Assembly: GCA_910574455.1 (NCBI GenBank)
Contig: CAJSYZ010000004.1
Span: 4,102,599 to 4,166,598 of the forward strand
Source of the DNA: Trichaptum fuscoviolaceum
Lineage: Eukaryota > Basidiomycota > Agaricomycetes > Hymenochaetales > Trichaptaceae
Reading direction: 5' to 3'
DNA: 64,000 bases
Below, piece after piece: positions 1 through 11,979 of this stretch (positions are counted from its first letter, which is position 1; the number at the start of each line of letters is the position of its first letter). The notes under the pieces are model-generated. The model worked only from the letters and a program-made list of their open reading frames with translations. It ran no database searches and had not been told where the DNA came from. The position numbers were made by a program, and so were the translations under genes.

Positions 1-1044
1 TCAAGACAGCAAATGAGTATACATCGCTAGCTTTAGATTTATTCCCCCCCCCCCAAAATAAAATAATAAAATAATAAAAAAATATAGCTCCGGTGGAGAC
101 CATCGCACACTGGAAGTAATGGTTGTTCTGTCAGAGGACTCCCAATAAGAAGAAAGATAACTTTATCTCAGACCTTAAACCATGCTCTACACTCGAAGGA
201 ACTCCAGACAAGGTCATATCGCTAAGGATCACAGACAAGCCAAGATCACATAACAAAGCATCGCCGGTTCGAGAGATAAGCACATTTTGCTGGAGCACAA
301 GTAAGTTTCTACTTCATATTTACAACATCATTGTAGTACGTACACCCTTAACATCGTCATGGATTACAGACGGATCATGTTTATGAAGGAAGCTCAAAGC
401 ATCCGCAACTTGCGTTAACTGCAAAGATGTTACTACATAGGTCAGTATCATAGCAAGAACAGAATAAAATAAATTATAAGCTTACTAGACGCAGGTGATC
501 AGCCTCAGGATGTATTGCCAGATAAACAGTCAGATAACCATTATCCTGCCATGGGCTGACCATGTACATATACGAGCCGCGTTGATAAATTCCACAAAAC
601 TGTAAAACATGGGGGTGATCCAAACGTATCCAAATCTCAGCTTCATAGCGAAAACGCTATGAGGGACATCCAAGTTGCATAAGGAGAATCACATAGTATG
701 AGAATGGGGGTCACACCTTTTGCCACTTCTCTTTGCTACCTCGAATCTTCTTCAGGGCCACATTTCCCTCACCCTTCAGTCGAGCGACATAGATAATACA
801 ATATCCTCCAATCGTCACGGGGTCTTTACTCTTGTTCGTGATTGACTTTGTGATGTCAAGAAATGAAGTTTTGCCATTTCCCAAACGAATGCTCCTATGT
901 GCAGTTCGTCGCACACCGGGAGGCCTAAACCCTCTGCTTGACGACGTAGAACAGCGTAAAAGCTGCATCATATTGCGAGAAGGGGATTTGATATCGACCA
1001 GGCTTTCGAAGGGAACACGATTGTTACGGGCACCCGATTATTGA
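1..1044 (-). pseudogene. TKL-like protein kinase, partial and apparently frame-broken (copy A)
   Basis: Reading the minus strand, exons at about 717-1036, 486-656, 344-418, 174-289 and <1-109 encode a kinase domain. I see the glycine-rich loop region (IGGYCIIYVARL), the ATP lysine in VALKK, a catalytic loop read as HDDVKGQN, DLG in place of DFG, and SPPEL in place of APE. Exon lengths 171 and 75 match the paralogue at 9590-11101 exactly. Between SPPEL and the SDVYSFAVL helix lie an A/T-rich stretch and 11 C's (44-54) that put the two parts in different frames with no usable splice site. The gene runs off the left edge, and its first exon is uncertain (Met at 971, or further upstream). The degenerate motifs and frame break suggest a decaying duplicate, although the catalytic Asp residues remain. 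A sequencing error in the homopolymer is the alternative. Confidence 0.6.
44..101. repeat. C11 homopolymer plus AAAT/AAT microsatellite
   Basis: Eleven consecutive C's (44-54) followed by an A/T-only tract of AAT/AAAT units (55-86) lie inside the kinase coding region, between the APE-like motif and the next helix. This is the point where the reading frame is lost. Confidence 0.8.
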
Positions 1045-2037
1045 GTTCCTAAATCCAACTACACATTCTGAGAGCAAGCAGCTGGTGGAAAACGGTCGTC
1101 GAACAGCCTCAAGGACCATCTTCAAGTTTCCCAGGTTTCAGCCTTCTTATAAGCTCGGGCACTGGAAAGAATGTCAGTCTTTGCTTACAAGTACTAAAAT
1201 GAATACTACATAGTAGTACTCAGGTGGAAGGGCTCGGAGTCCCTTGGGCCTTTGGCACGGCTCGTGTCAACTTGAACTTGCGGCGGGAGTACGCGAACGT
1301 CACGCGTTGCGTCTCTTTATCATCGACCACCACCGAGGTCAGCGTCAAGTCACGATGAAGTCGGCGAATACCTTGCAACCCACCCACGCTCTACTCTTTT
1401 TCGCCTAAAAAAGATCGAAGATGTCTTTTCGTACCTGGCAATACCTGGGGGTGATGGGTTTGACTCGGTGCCCCCCTCGGTAACCTCTACTTGTACTTAC
1501 ATGTACTAAGATCAAGGGCCTTTTCAGCGAGCTGCAAAGCGGATTCTCCCGCAAGAACCTGCCAGCCCAATTTCTCACTACATCTTTCTTTTCGGAGGCT
1601 TTCCTTCTAGATTATCAACAACGGACATGTGCGGGAGCGCAAGAAAGAGTCTAGGGCTAAGGCTGGGCAACTTGATGTGTTAATCCCCTTTGAAGAACGG
1701 TAAAGCCTGAGGCCGCCAAAGGACTCGGATGTATTGACCACGACAAAGACAAATCTGCCGGGCCCACGGCCTGTTAAGGTGTCCGTTTTAACCCCAGCTA
1801 TGCCAGTGTGGGGTAAATAGCATTCAGTTCGACGATCGGTGCTATCCTCTTATTCTCACAGTTCTCACAGTTCTGTGATCGACTCGACCTCCGTGAGCAC
1901 TAAGTTACCGGGACCGACTCGCCTACGGCTTCATCGACTGTGATCACGGAGGCATTGAGATTGAGGTCTTTGTTCATCTATAAAGTGTGATGATTTGCTT
2001 TCAATGGAGCTGTTCATCTACTTAACTCCGAGTCAAT
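1045..2037. other. Intergenic, divergent upstream region of kinase copy A and SDR copy A
   Basis: About 1 kb between the two divergent genes. I find no convincing coding sequence or RNA gene. It should hold both promoters. Confidence 0.5.
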
Positions 2038-3206
2038 ATGAACACTAGTTTCAACAAGTTAATGGCCATGACGGGCAAGGTCGCTCTGGTAACGGGGGCC
2101 GGTACAGGAATGTGAGTGCACCAGTTTTGAATTCAACAGACCTTATTGACATTTGGGCCCTATAGAGGACTGATGATCGCGAAGGGCTTCGCTGAAAATG
2201 GCGCAAAAGTATACATCGTAGGCAGACGCCTCGAGGTCGTCAAACAGGCCTCTGAACAGGATCTCAGTGGATCCGGTCAGCTCATCCCGTTAGTCCAAGT
2301 TATTGTGACCTTGAAGTTCTTCGCCTTCTGACTCTCATCGCGTACTGGAAAGCTTAGAAATGGATGTGACCGATAAAGCTAGTATTCTGAAGGTTGTCGA
2401 GCATATCTCAAAAGCGGACGGAAAGCTCGACGTCCTCGTCAACAAGTACGTGTGATGCTGTTCGCACAAGATGCTGAAGGGCTGATATTCATCATAGTGC
2501 TGGAGGTCCTGGACCATATGCCCATTTCGTCAATGACCCGTCTGCTCCAGAGGTCAAATCCGCTGATGCCTACGGGAAGGCGCTCTTCGACTCCCAATCC
2601 TTCGAAGAATGGTCGAAACTTGAAGATCTCACACTCGCCGCCATATTCTTTGTCACATCTGCATTCCTGGGTCTCCTGGCAGCGAGTGTGAAAGGCGGCA
2701 TGGAGAATGCCACCGCAAGTGTCATTAACATCACGAGTGGTGTTACACATTTTGACTTGTCACATGGCCTTGTGAGTTGGTCTGCCCTCTTTACACCCCT
2801 CAGCGCATAGTCATAGTGCATTAGTTTGCATATGTTTCGCTGAAAACGGCCGCGACTCGTCTTGGACGCTCAATGGCGCAAGATTTCGCATTGAAAGGAA
2901 TTCCAGTCCGCGTGAACACAGTCGCGCCAGGAATGTTCCCCTCACAGATTGGAGGCTCGCGTGAATTTGCTGACTCGCAGGCGAAGACGAAGGGTAGTGC
3001 CATCCTACCTTGCCCAGCCGGGCGCGCAGGAAGGTACGTTTCAACTACACTGAAGTCGTGCGTTCTTGGCAGCCAATAAATATCTTGTATCTTGAAGGGA
3101 TGTGGAAATAGCAGCAATCGCAATCTATCTTGCTTCTCCCGCAGCCGCCTATACCAATGGTCAAGACATTGCTCTGGACGGAAGTAGCAGTCTAGTGAAT
3201 CCCTGA
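2038..3206 (+). CDS. Short-chain dehydrogenase/reductase (copy A)
   Basis: Six exons (2038-2111, 2166-2288, 2353-2445, 2498-2771, 2825-3033, 3098-3206) give 293 aa. The classical SDR signature is intact: nucleotide-binding TGAGTGIG (residues ~20-27), NNAGG after the fourth strand, catalytic Ser in NITSG, and YVSLK supplying catalytic Tyr and Lys. The C-terminus ends in the family's DG-rich NGQDIALDG. The enzyme is expected to be a soluble NAD(P)(H)-dependent oxidoreductase. The acidic or neutral residue after strand 2 is not diagnostic here, so cofactor preference and substrate are unknown. It is the paralogue of the gene at 16480-17653, with the same six-exon structure. Start chosen at the first ATG giving MNTSFNKL ahead of the Rossmann strand. 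Confidence 0.9.
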
Positions 3207-4278
3207 GGTGCTAATCTTTCACAGAAAGGGACCTTAAACAAGCATGATATGTGGATGGTTTTTCGAATAGATGTGCATGAAATATTTCAAATACATGTGT
3301 CAAAGAGCCGTTTGTTAAGCCGCCGGCATCAAGTATACAAATCGGTTTGGAAAGAAGTCACTCAGCGTCGAACAGTTTGACGACGACGCAGAGCTCCGCC
3401 TCTCCATCGCTCTCCTGTCTCTCATCCCGTACTGAGATTCTCCCTGACCTTGAGTTCGGGCTACTTATTCTTGTTCAAAGCATGGGCTGTTCGAAGTTTG
3501 GTTTTATGAGATTTCCTTTGTACTTCAAGTTCGTATGCTTATAGTACATTGCTATGCTATATACTACATGGCTCTTGATCTTGTCAGTGATCGTCGATCG
3601 CCAGTCTAATCTAGATCTACAAACAGTCCAGAGGTTTATAATCTCACACCAAACAAACTGATGATTTAGCACATAGTAGGACGAAGAGATTCGTGCTCAC
3701 ACAGTAGATGCTATATCCTCATTCCTAAAGCAATGGCCTGGGTTTGTGTGTAGAATGAATCAAAATAACATTTACTGAAGTTACAACGTCTCCATATCTT
3801 CAAATAAATACGAGCTTATGGGCTCCACTTGACACTCGAATGAACCGATGCCTGAGAAATACAGAATATCTGTTTTACGAGTCGAACGGCGAGAACACAA
3901 AACCCGACTTTAGGGCAATCAGTGTGATGGTAGTGTGCATAATGAATATCGACCCCTGGACGAAATGCAAATCAGTAATCAAATGCGAAGCTATCTGGTT
4001 AAGTCAATAATAAATTCTTTGTCTGAAATGTGACTTACTACATAGACTCGTTATTCAATGAGTTTTGTGGTATATGGCTTATATAAAGTTAGGTGACATT
4101 CTAATGCCCGAGACCGCCTTTGCACGACTTTAGAAGCTCATCTGTTGTGATGGTCAAGGTGCGCGTGGTACTTTTACATAGCTTTTTTATACATTGACAT
4201 TAGTACAGCGCCGGCATCGTACAACGACTAAAAGTTAGTCAGTTCCTTCCTCGTTTCTATTTAGAGGCTAACTCACCT
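3207..4278. other. Intergenic region, SDR copy A to Hsk3
   Basis: Convergent 3' ends with about 1.07 kb between. No ORF here resembles a protein family I recognise, and base composition is A/T-rich. I see nothing further. Confidence 0.5.
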
Positions 4279-4569
4279 TTATGTTTCTGCATCTCGAACT
4301 ATTCCATTTCCTTGTTCTTCAGGTACGTCGTCCAATCCATTAGCAATGGTCATAAACCTGGATTACTAAGAATGAGTAACAGCCCCTCGGTCGTTACGTG
4401 GGATGAACACTGACTGCGCAGCATGGATACCAGTGAACGTCTTCATCGCGTCAAGATCATTCTGGAGGGCCTCCACGAGATCAGTCGTTCTTGTCGCGCT
4501 TTGTTTTAAGCGTACGAGGGAAGCTGAGAGCTGAGCATACAGTCTGTCTTTACGCTGTGCTGCGCTCAT
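4279..4569 (-). CDS. HSK3: DASH/Dam1 complex subunit Hsk3-like
   Basis: Two exons (4415-4569 and 4279-4357) joined across a 57-nt GT-AG intron give 77 aa, the usual size of Hsk3. The protein begins MSAAQRKDRLYAQL, is a single heptad-like helix rich in Leu, and carries the GIHAAQFM motif typical of the family close to the C-terminus (the intron splits the Gln codon). In yeasts Hsk3 is a small coiled-coil subunit of the kinetochore DASH ring that couples chromosomes to spindle microtubules. The call rests on remembered family sequence, size and motif, and was not searched. A degraded second copy lies at about 18540-18740. Confidence 0.72.
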
Positions 4570-5605
4570 AAGAGTTGAACCGCTTGACGATGAAGTTCGT
4601 TGTGTCTGACAAGTCGGACGCAGTTCGCGACTTGGCGGAACGCGAGCTGTCACAACTTGAACTTTGGCTTTAATTTTGTCACGCAGAATGTCACGCTAGT
4701 GCCAGTGGCAGTGGCTTAACGGGCCGAGCTTCCGAGTTGCCGGCAAATCCCCAGTTTGATGATTCTCCGAGTCAACTCCGCTACAACTTAACGAGTTATT
4801 GTATGTTCTGTCAGTTCAGATGGGTCGCCGCAATGACAAGAGACCTTGCCTCCTTTTTTTCTCAAGTCGACTCACTGGGGAAGGTACTTTATGATTTCCT
4901 ACAACTTTTGAACAAGTTATAATCAACTAAAGGAAATGTATCCGAGTCAATGCCTACATCCGTTTGACGCGGGTTATTGGAGGTCAATCCCTGTCCGACT
5001 CCTTAGTATTTCATGAGTGAAGAAATCTACTTATCAATATTAGTTATTTCAGGAAACTTCCCTTAACAGTTAAGCCTTGGGCGAATGAGGTGAACGGAAT
5101 GTGTTTTCAGTCCTCCGATCTTGGATCCTCGAAGGTCGTCCAGATCACAATATTAAGCTTGTTTGTTCGCCACAAACCCAGAGGGTATAAAGGAGTGGCA
5201 TCCTAGTCGTCGAAGCCCCACATCCTTTTGACCTCCCACATCCACAACCGCCAGCTCTACTAGTAGCCCGCAATGCTAGCACAGCAGCAGCCGATCTGCA
5301 CCTTTCGACGAAGACGTCCACCGCTTGGACATCCACTGTCGGTGTGTTCGTACTTTTCATTAAATAAAAAATTCAAGCAAAAGTGCGAGCACAGGAAATA
5401 GGTAAGATAGTCATATAATTTCCTAACAGCAGTGCCCAAAGTACTTGCCAGTGGGAGTAATAGTGAATTCTAAATTAAGCTCAGATTCGCCGCCGAACCG
5501 TGACAGGGTCCCAAATTGCTGTATTGAATCTATAGACTCCAAAATTTCATCCCTCACTGGCAACGCCTTGTCCAGCAACTTGAAACCTGAAAACGAACGG
5601 TCGAT
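4570..5605. other. Intergenic, divergent upstream region of Hsk3 and ATIC
   Basis: About 1 kb of sequence between divergent starts. Several short ORFs are open but none has recognisable composition or splice-consistent extension. It probably contains both promoters and 5' UTRs. Confidence 0.5.
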
Positions 5606-7771
5606 ATGGCTTCACCCATCGGTATTTATATTGTTTTATCTGTTACAATATAACTTATTGGACTTTCTACCAGCCCTTTTGTCTGTTTACGACAAGACCG
5701 ACCTTGTGCAATTCGCGGAGGGTCTGCATAATGCGGGCGTTCAGCTGTTGGGCTCGGGAGGAACAGCGAAGAAAATTCGCGAGTCCGGGATTCCAATCAA
5801 GTGCGCATCTTTTACTCACCTATAACTCTGACTCATTAGCCCACTAGAGATGTCTCTGAGATTACGAAGGCGCCTGAAATGCTAGGTGGAAGGGTAAAGA
5901 CCCTTCATCCCGCAGTCCATGGAGGTGCACATATGCTATGTTAATCACAGACATAAACTAATCATTACCTCTAGGCATCCTTGCGCGTGCGATTGAGTCG
6001 GATGACGCGGATCTCAAAGCACAAAGCATCGCACCCATCTCCATCGTCGTCTGCAACCTCTACCCGTTCACATCCACAATCGCCCAGCCGAACTGCACGC
6101 TTGCAGACGCGATCGAGGAGATCGACATTGGTGGGGTCACGCTCTTGCGCGCCGCGGCGAAGAACCACGCACGCGTGTCTGTGCTGTCCGACCCGCGAGA
6201 CTACACGGAGTTCCTCAACGCGTGGACGGAGGGCCAGGGTGATGTCGGGCAAGCGCTAAGGAGTAGGCTGGCGTTGAAGGCATTCGAGGCAACTGCGACG
6301 TATGATGATGCGATTAGCGGATACTTCAGGGAGCAGTATGCTTCGGCCGAGCTTCCGAAGGAGAAGCTTGTGGGTCCCGTACAGAGACAGACGCTCCGGT
6401 ATGGAGCGAACCCGCACCAAAAGCCGGCACAGGCGTATGTCTCTGAAGGAGAGCTACCATTCAAAGGTATGGACTCGGTTGCCCACTTCATTCATCTATA
6501 TGAATTAATTGACTTTCCTAGCTCTTGTTGGCTCTCCGGGATACATCAACCTATTGGACGCGCTCAACTCTTATGCACTTGTTGCTGAGCTCCAAGAGGC
6601 ATTAAATCTTCCTGCAGCCGCTTCTTTCAAGCATGTTTCCCCTGCAGGTGCTGCTGTAGGGCTTGAATTAAGCGATGTGGAGAAGCAGGTATACGGAGTT
6701 GATGACCTCAAGGAACCGTTAACACCTCTTGCATGCGCATATGCTCGGGCAAGAGGTAAGTATTTCGCTCTAAATGGCTTGATAGCAGCTCAACACTTGA
6801 TCAGGCGCCGACCGCATGTCTTCCTTTGGTGACTTCATCGCCCTTTCTGCGCCTTGCGATGTTGCAACGGCGAAGATTATCTCTCGCGAGGTGTCGGATG
6901 GAATTATTGCGCCTGGTTACTCAGACGAGGCTTTAGAGATCCTCCGAAAGAAGAAGGCCGGAAAGTACTGTGTGCTTCAGGTACCGACCTTCGAAGGCTG
7001 CACATGATTCATACGTCTAAACGAATTCGTAGATGGACCCGAAATATAAGCCACCTGCGATCGAGACGCGCCAGGTCTACGGCATTCATCTACAACAGCG
7101 CAGAAATGATGCAAAGATCGACGCCTCTTTGTTCCAAAATATCGTCTCACAAAATAAGGAGGTGCGTAGCCTCGCCAAAACTTCCCTATTGACTACTTAT
7201 TCGTCTTTCGCACACTCAGCTTCCGCAATCCGGGATCATCGACTTAATCGTCGCCACTCTTGCGCTCAAGTACACGCAATCCAACAGCGTCGCGTATGCC
7301 CTCCGAGGATCCATAATCGGGCTCGGAGCCGGTCAACAATCCCGCATACACTGCACCCGACTTGCAGGCACGAAGGCGGACCTCTGGTGGCTACGCCACC
7401 ATCCGCGCGTGCTTGCGCTCCCGTTCAAAAAAGGGGTCAAGCGTGCAGAGAAGGCGAACGCGATCGATCTGTTCGTCGGGGGCGAGGCACTCGAAGGGGG
7501 TGAGCGAACGCAATGGGAGAGTCTCTTCATCGAGATACCTGCTCCACTGAGTAACGAAGAGCGTAAGGAGCATATGAAAGGCCTGGAAGGCGTTGCATGC
7601 TCGAGCGATGCGTTCTTCCCATTCCCAGATAATGTACATCGTGCACGGAAGAGTGGCGTCAAGTACCTCGCAGCGCCATCGGGCAGCGTTATGGACGAGG
7701 AATGCATCAAGGCAGCGGATGAACACGGTATTGTGTTTGCGCATACGAATTTGAGGTTGTTCCATCACTGA
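5606..7771 (+). CDS. ADE17: Bifunctional AICAR transformylase / IMP cyclohydrolase
   Basis: Eight exons (5606-5621, 5674-5800, 5848-5924, 5975-6466, 6522-6755, 6805-6980, 7033-7161, 7220-7771) give 600 aa, close to the family length of ~590. The 16-nt first exon encodes MASPI and splices into ALLSVYDKT. Residues ~1-195 form the MGS-like IMP cyclohydrolase domain ([34 protein letters not shown]). Residues ~200-600 are the AICAR formyltransferase domain, with the catalytic Lys-His in SFKHVSPAG (~272), [12 protein letters not shown] and the C-terminal HTNLRLFHH. It performs the last two steps of de novo purine synthesis (AICAR to FAICAR to IMP) in the cytosol. The symbol follows yeast, where ADE16 and ADE17 are both orthologous. 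The neighbouring convergent gene is another nucleotide enzyme. Confidence 0.97.
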
Positions 7772-7901
7772 GGAGAACTGACGGTCGAAGACAGAAAAAG
7801 CAACTGTGTAGATGAACCTGGGTGAAGCTGTAGTACTTGATGTATGTAGAAATGGGATGTCGAACTTTATGATTACATTGTAGTAAGGAAAAGCGAGACT
7901 G

Positions 7902-9107
7902 TTATGTATCAAGACTGGAAGACGTTACTTGAGTTTTCTCGTCCCCTCTTTCCTGCAGTAGTTCTTGCCTCTCATTCATCAGGTCAGCACCCCATGCCTT
8001 CACTTCGGGGTGGTTTAGCTTCGGAATGCTGCTGTCGTAGAATGAGTCCAATCTCTGGTCTGCATAGCGCCTCTCGTATTCAAGCGCTTGTGAAGAGTAA
8101 GGGCCAAACTCTATCTTTGGGATTGTCCGCATTCACGAACCTTGAGAAGCCATCTCGAAACGATCGAGGTCTAAAGTGAATTCCTCTGGGGTCACTATAT
8201 GCGCATTTGACTTCAGGGGTTCAGCTTTACCTTTGACATATCTTGCCTCTGGTGTCTGTCCTTCTTCGTATTCCTATAAATTTGGAATAAAAACCTGTGT
8301 AGATGATGGCTGTCCCAATGGATCTTACCTGCCAGAGAGCCTCTATACGCAAAGCAGCGGGGCTTCCGTGCAGCATGTCATGTACAAAATTGTGCATAGC
8401 TTCCTAACCATAAGTGCAGTTCAAATGACAATGCATAGCCTTCGGTGTATATCTACTCACAGCTTCTCTCCTCTGTTTTTCGGCTTTGGGGATACCTTCT
8501 CGAGGCGCAATATCACCGACTACATTACGTTGATCAGCGAAGAGAGAAGAAGTGACTAAAGTTCGAATAGGATACCTTGAGCTTCAGCAAGGTCATGAAC
8601 GAGGCACATTAATACGCACCTAGATAAATTTGACAGATAAGCATATAGTCGAGGGCGGGAAGTTGTGTTGAGCATTACTCACTTCGTCGTGTCTAGCGTC
8701 GTATCAGAGGAGCACATTGCTAATATCGCCATCCGATACATATGGTCTGATATGCTAATGGATGGTCGCTGTGAGGCAATGTAAACCAAGAATCGGGTCG
8801 TTCACCTCTCAGGATTTGGTATCTACAAACTCGGGTTCGTAAGTTTCAGCCTGTTGAACGCCGTAGAACTTTGGTATGAGCTCACACCATGATCTACCCA
8901 TCCTGTTCGTTTTTGAGTCTAAGACTCTGTTAATAACACCTCCATCCATCCAGAATTCCTGCCTGTGCTGACCTTCAATTGCTCCAAGACATGAAAGAAC
9001 GCGAGTCTGTCTATAGAAGCATTCCCAGTCGCATTGTAAGGAGGTGGAAAGACGCGTCCTTGAATCATAGTGGTCACGGTGCGGTCTGTCATTTCCATAT
9101 CGGCCAT
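7902..9107 (-). CDS. HD-domain 5'-(deoxy)nucleotidase, HDDC2/YGK1-like
   Basis: Ten short exons (8973-9107, 8886-8918, 8827-8850, 8683-8768, 8576-8619, 8461-8519, 8329-8403, 8231-8273, 8141-8170, 7902-8086) give 237 aa in one consistent frame. HD-superfamily metal ligands are visible: His in ISDHMYRM, HD in LVHDLAEA, and Asp in KDLDRFEM. The spacing motif GDIAPREGIPKAEK and the helix LWQEYEEGQTPEARYVK are hallmarks of the HDDC2 family. Members hydrolyse (deoxy)nucleoside 5'-monophosphates with a divalent metal. The small exons 2-3 near the N-terminus are the least certain part of the model. The 3' end faces that of ATIC across only 130 bp, and the 5' end is divergent from kinase copy B. Confidence 0.88.
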
Positions 9108-9589
9108 ATACGATTTGACTATATGATGGTGATGGAAAACGCTATTACCGGTTTATGATTTACCACTGATGATGGCTATAAATAGAGAAGTTAACTATTA
9201 CCAACATGTCAGTTTCTTCAAGTTTACCACTAAGAACGATTATTTGTACGCGGATTTTCCACGGTATTATCGATACACTGCCAATCACTGACTCGGAGTG
9301 CAACGCTTTTGAAGTTGCCATCACGGTATACTTATAGGCATTTGAATGATTTCCACTGCTGGCATCACGACGCTCGCCCAGGCGAGTCTGAGTACGGCGA
9401 CTCGATCCCTTCTTTTCCTGCCTTTCCCCTGTTAGCTTAGATGTGAAGATTTCGCATACGAAAAGAGGTCGTGAAGGTAAGTATGTCTTCAGACCGATTA
9501 TTATCAAGACCTTCTCATTGAACTATGGCCACTGACTAGCTTGAAGCCTATTAGAAAGAAATTTTGGAGCTGTTTTATAGGATTGTCGA
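9108..9589. promoter_or_regulatory. Divergent promoter region, HDDC2-like gene and kinase copy B
   Basis: The 482-bp interval between two start codons on opposite strands must contain both core promoters. No specific factor site can be claimed. Confidence 0.5.
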
Positions 9590-11101
9590 ATGAGCGGCTC
9601 CGTCGTAGTGGATAGACCTCCACCACCTCTGAGCATTGTCGAACCTCAGAGCTGGGATACGGGTGCCATCGTCAACAATCCAATCTTGGACCACGTCGTG
9701 GAGCGATTCAGAAATGTTATCGAGCAAACGCTTCCCTTTCATACGTCACGAGGAGATGAGCCAGTCTCGCAGACTGCGGAAGTTGCGGAGAATAGCCCTT
9801 CGTCTGGTTCAGTAGATAGTCAGTCGGCTTCATCTCGGAGAAGAGAGTCATCTTTTCAAGCGGATTCGTATGTTGAAAGAGAACAACCTGAGGCTGGCCC
9901 TTCAGTGCCTTACCGCAGAAGCCTCCGCCTGGGGAACAGCACAACATCTTTTATGGACGTGACAGATGCAATATTCAACATTAGTGAACATCCTGTCTCT
10001 GGAGGTGGCTATTGTGACGTTCATATGGCGGATATGACAGGGGAGGGCAAAGTGGCATTGAAGAAGCTTAGGTTACTCGGAAACTCTGAAAAAGCAAAGA
10101 AGGTGATTATCCCCCACAAACCGTCTGAATTATATTGATCTTATACGATGCAGAGGTTTCGTTACGAAGCAGAAATATGGATAAGATTGGATCATCCGAA
10201 CGTGTTGCGTTTCTTTGGAATCTGTCAGACCGGTCCTACCCTCTACATGGTCAGTCCATGGCAGACCAATGGCCACATGACGGCGTACTTCAACTCACAC
10301 CCAAACGCAAGCCGTCTACAATTCGTCAGTGCGGCTTTGAGATGAAAATCAGATATAAAGTGACCAATGAAATTTTGTATTGCGCAGCTCACTCAAGTCG
10401 CAGATGCCCTGATCTTTCTCCACTCTAATGACCCAAAAATCATCCATGGCGACGTCAAGGGTGTACGTTCATTCACAGATATTTCTCCAATAATAATAGG
10501 ACTCATCTTCTGCTTCAGCAAAATGTCCTAGTGTCGTATAAGGGAGATGCTCTACTCTGTGATTTTGGATTATCGATGATTTTAAGTGAGATATCCTTCA
10601 TTTCTGGTGTCCCTACAGGTGTGGGGGATGGCGGGAGGTCAGTTTATCTGCAAGTTTTAATAAGTTAGGGCTTAACATTTGATTATTTTAGTATCCGATG
10701 GCTCGCACCAGAATTAATGCAAGGCAGTGTGTCGAAGACTGAATACAGCGATGTATTTGCGTACGCGCTCCTTGTTGTGGAGGTACGCCGTCTATCGGTT
10801 TCTCTGTCTTCTTAAACTCATTCCATTATAGGGAATAACGGGCAACCCTCCCTTCCAGGAACTGGTAATGGATGCGGCAGTCATCAACGCAGTAATAAAT
10901 GGGCAAAGGCCAGACAATCCTTTCAAGGGTATTAACCCTCTTGAGGAAGCAAGGCTATGGCGGCTTCTTCAGCTTTGCTGGCATCCGACTGTACACATTA
11001 GACCTGGTATGGACCTAGTGCAGACAGTCATGCATTCATTACATCTGAGGAGCGAACGCGAAGAAACACTAGTAAGTAATGCTCATGCAAATTCGCGGTG
11101 A
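9590..11101 (+). CDS. TKL-like protein kinase (copy B)
   Basis: Six exons (9590-10102, 10154-10324, 10388-10462, 10519-10637, 10692-10782, 10832-11101) give 412 aa. A Ser-rich N-terminal region of ~110 residues precedes a complete kinase domain: VSGGGYCDVHMA (glycine loop), VALKK (ATP lysine), HGDVKGQN catalytic loop (HGD instead of HRD, as often seen in mushroom TKL kinases), DFG, and RWLAPEL. The substrate lobe ends in LLQLCWHPTVHIRPGM, the usual W-x-RP motif of tyrosine-kinase-like folds. It should be an active Ser/Thr or dual-specificity kinase of the large mushroom-specific family. An alternative GT at 11072 could extend it into the downstream membrane-protein exons. It is the intact paralogue of the broken gene at the left edge. 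Confidence 0.85.
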
Positions 11102-11223
11102 AACTGTTCTTTATAACTCAACCCCAAAGGATGGACTACCTCAAGCATTTGCAGCCTTTGTAATGTTTGGTAATTGTACACTGGACGAGTACAGTGAGTT
11201 TGAATTCTTTGCAAGTCACCACC

Positions 11224-11979
11224 ATGGAAAAGCTACAGCATGTATATTCAGCGAAACTGCAAAAAAGTGGGCTGGATGCAAGGAGGACCAGTTTACAGTC
11301 GCCGCAACGGAGGTCCTCCGCAGTAGTGACAAGCCATGAGCCATGTTCCGATCCATGTCTTTGGTATCGAATTAAATCTCTACCATCTGTCATAAAATCT
11401 ACTATCGCCCTGTGCATACTCGTTTATATTCTGACTGCTTGCGCGGTGAGCTATCCAATCTGTTTGAATCAGTCATTAAGCCCGAGCTTACCCTCCATCA
11501 GGTCGCTTTGAACATAGTGTTGTTTTCATTCTTCCGTCAATTGACAAATCCAATTTTCTGCCATGTCACACCCATCTTAGGGTTTGCATCTTGGGCTTGG
11601 CTACTCGTCGTGATTGAGCCATTGGTTTGCCTTCGTTACCTAAATTTTATCCTCGGTTTCGGAAAACTTTCATCGTTTCTCGGATTAATTCCACGTCGTG
11701 TATGGCTAATCTTACGGCTTTTCTCGTGGCTTGCTTGCGTAGCCAATACAGTGCTTGTCGTTGTTACATCGAACTCTGTTTCTTATGCGAAGTGAGTGCC
11801 TTGCATGAAAGGCACTAATTTACTGACACAATCTTACTTTCAAATAGCCATACGCGGTTTCATAACTTCTTGATCTCGTACAATGGTGGGATGAACTAGC
11901 TTTATATCAGCGATATCACACTCATATACCTTCTAATTCACTAGCGGTATCCATCGCTGTGATGCAAGTCATCTCATGA
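11224..11979 (+). CDS. Predicted membrane protein, about four transmembrane helices, unknown function
   Basis: Start chosen at an ATG in strong context (CACCATGG). Exons 11224-11445, 11502-11791, 11848-11885 and 11945-11979 splice to ~195 aa. A basic, Ser-rich N-terminal tail (QSPQRRSSAVV) precedes one hydrophobic segment (STIALCILVYILTACA) and three more in exon 2 (LNIVLFSFF, FASWAWLLVVIEPLVCL, LILRLFSWLACVANTVLVVV). I do not recognise the family. It lies directly downstream of kinase copy B in the same direction, so a kinase-membrane fusion transcript cannot be excluded. An open basic stretch at about 12060-12191 may be a further 3' exon, but the splice phase does not fit the model chosen here. 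Confidence 0.5.
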
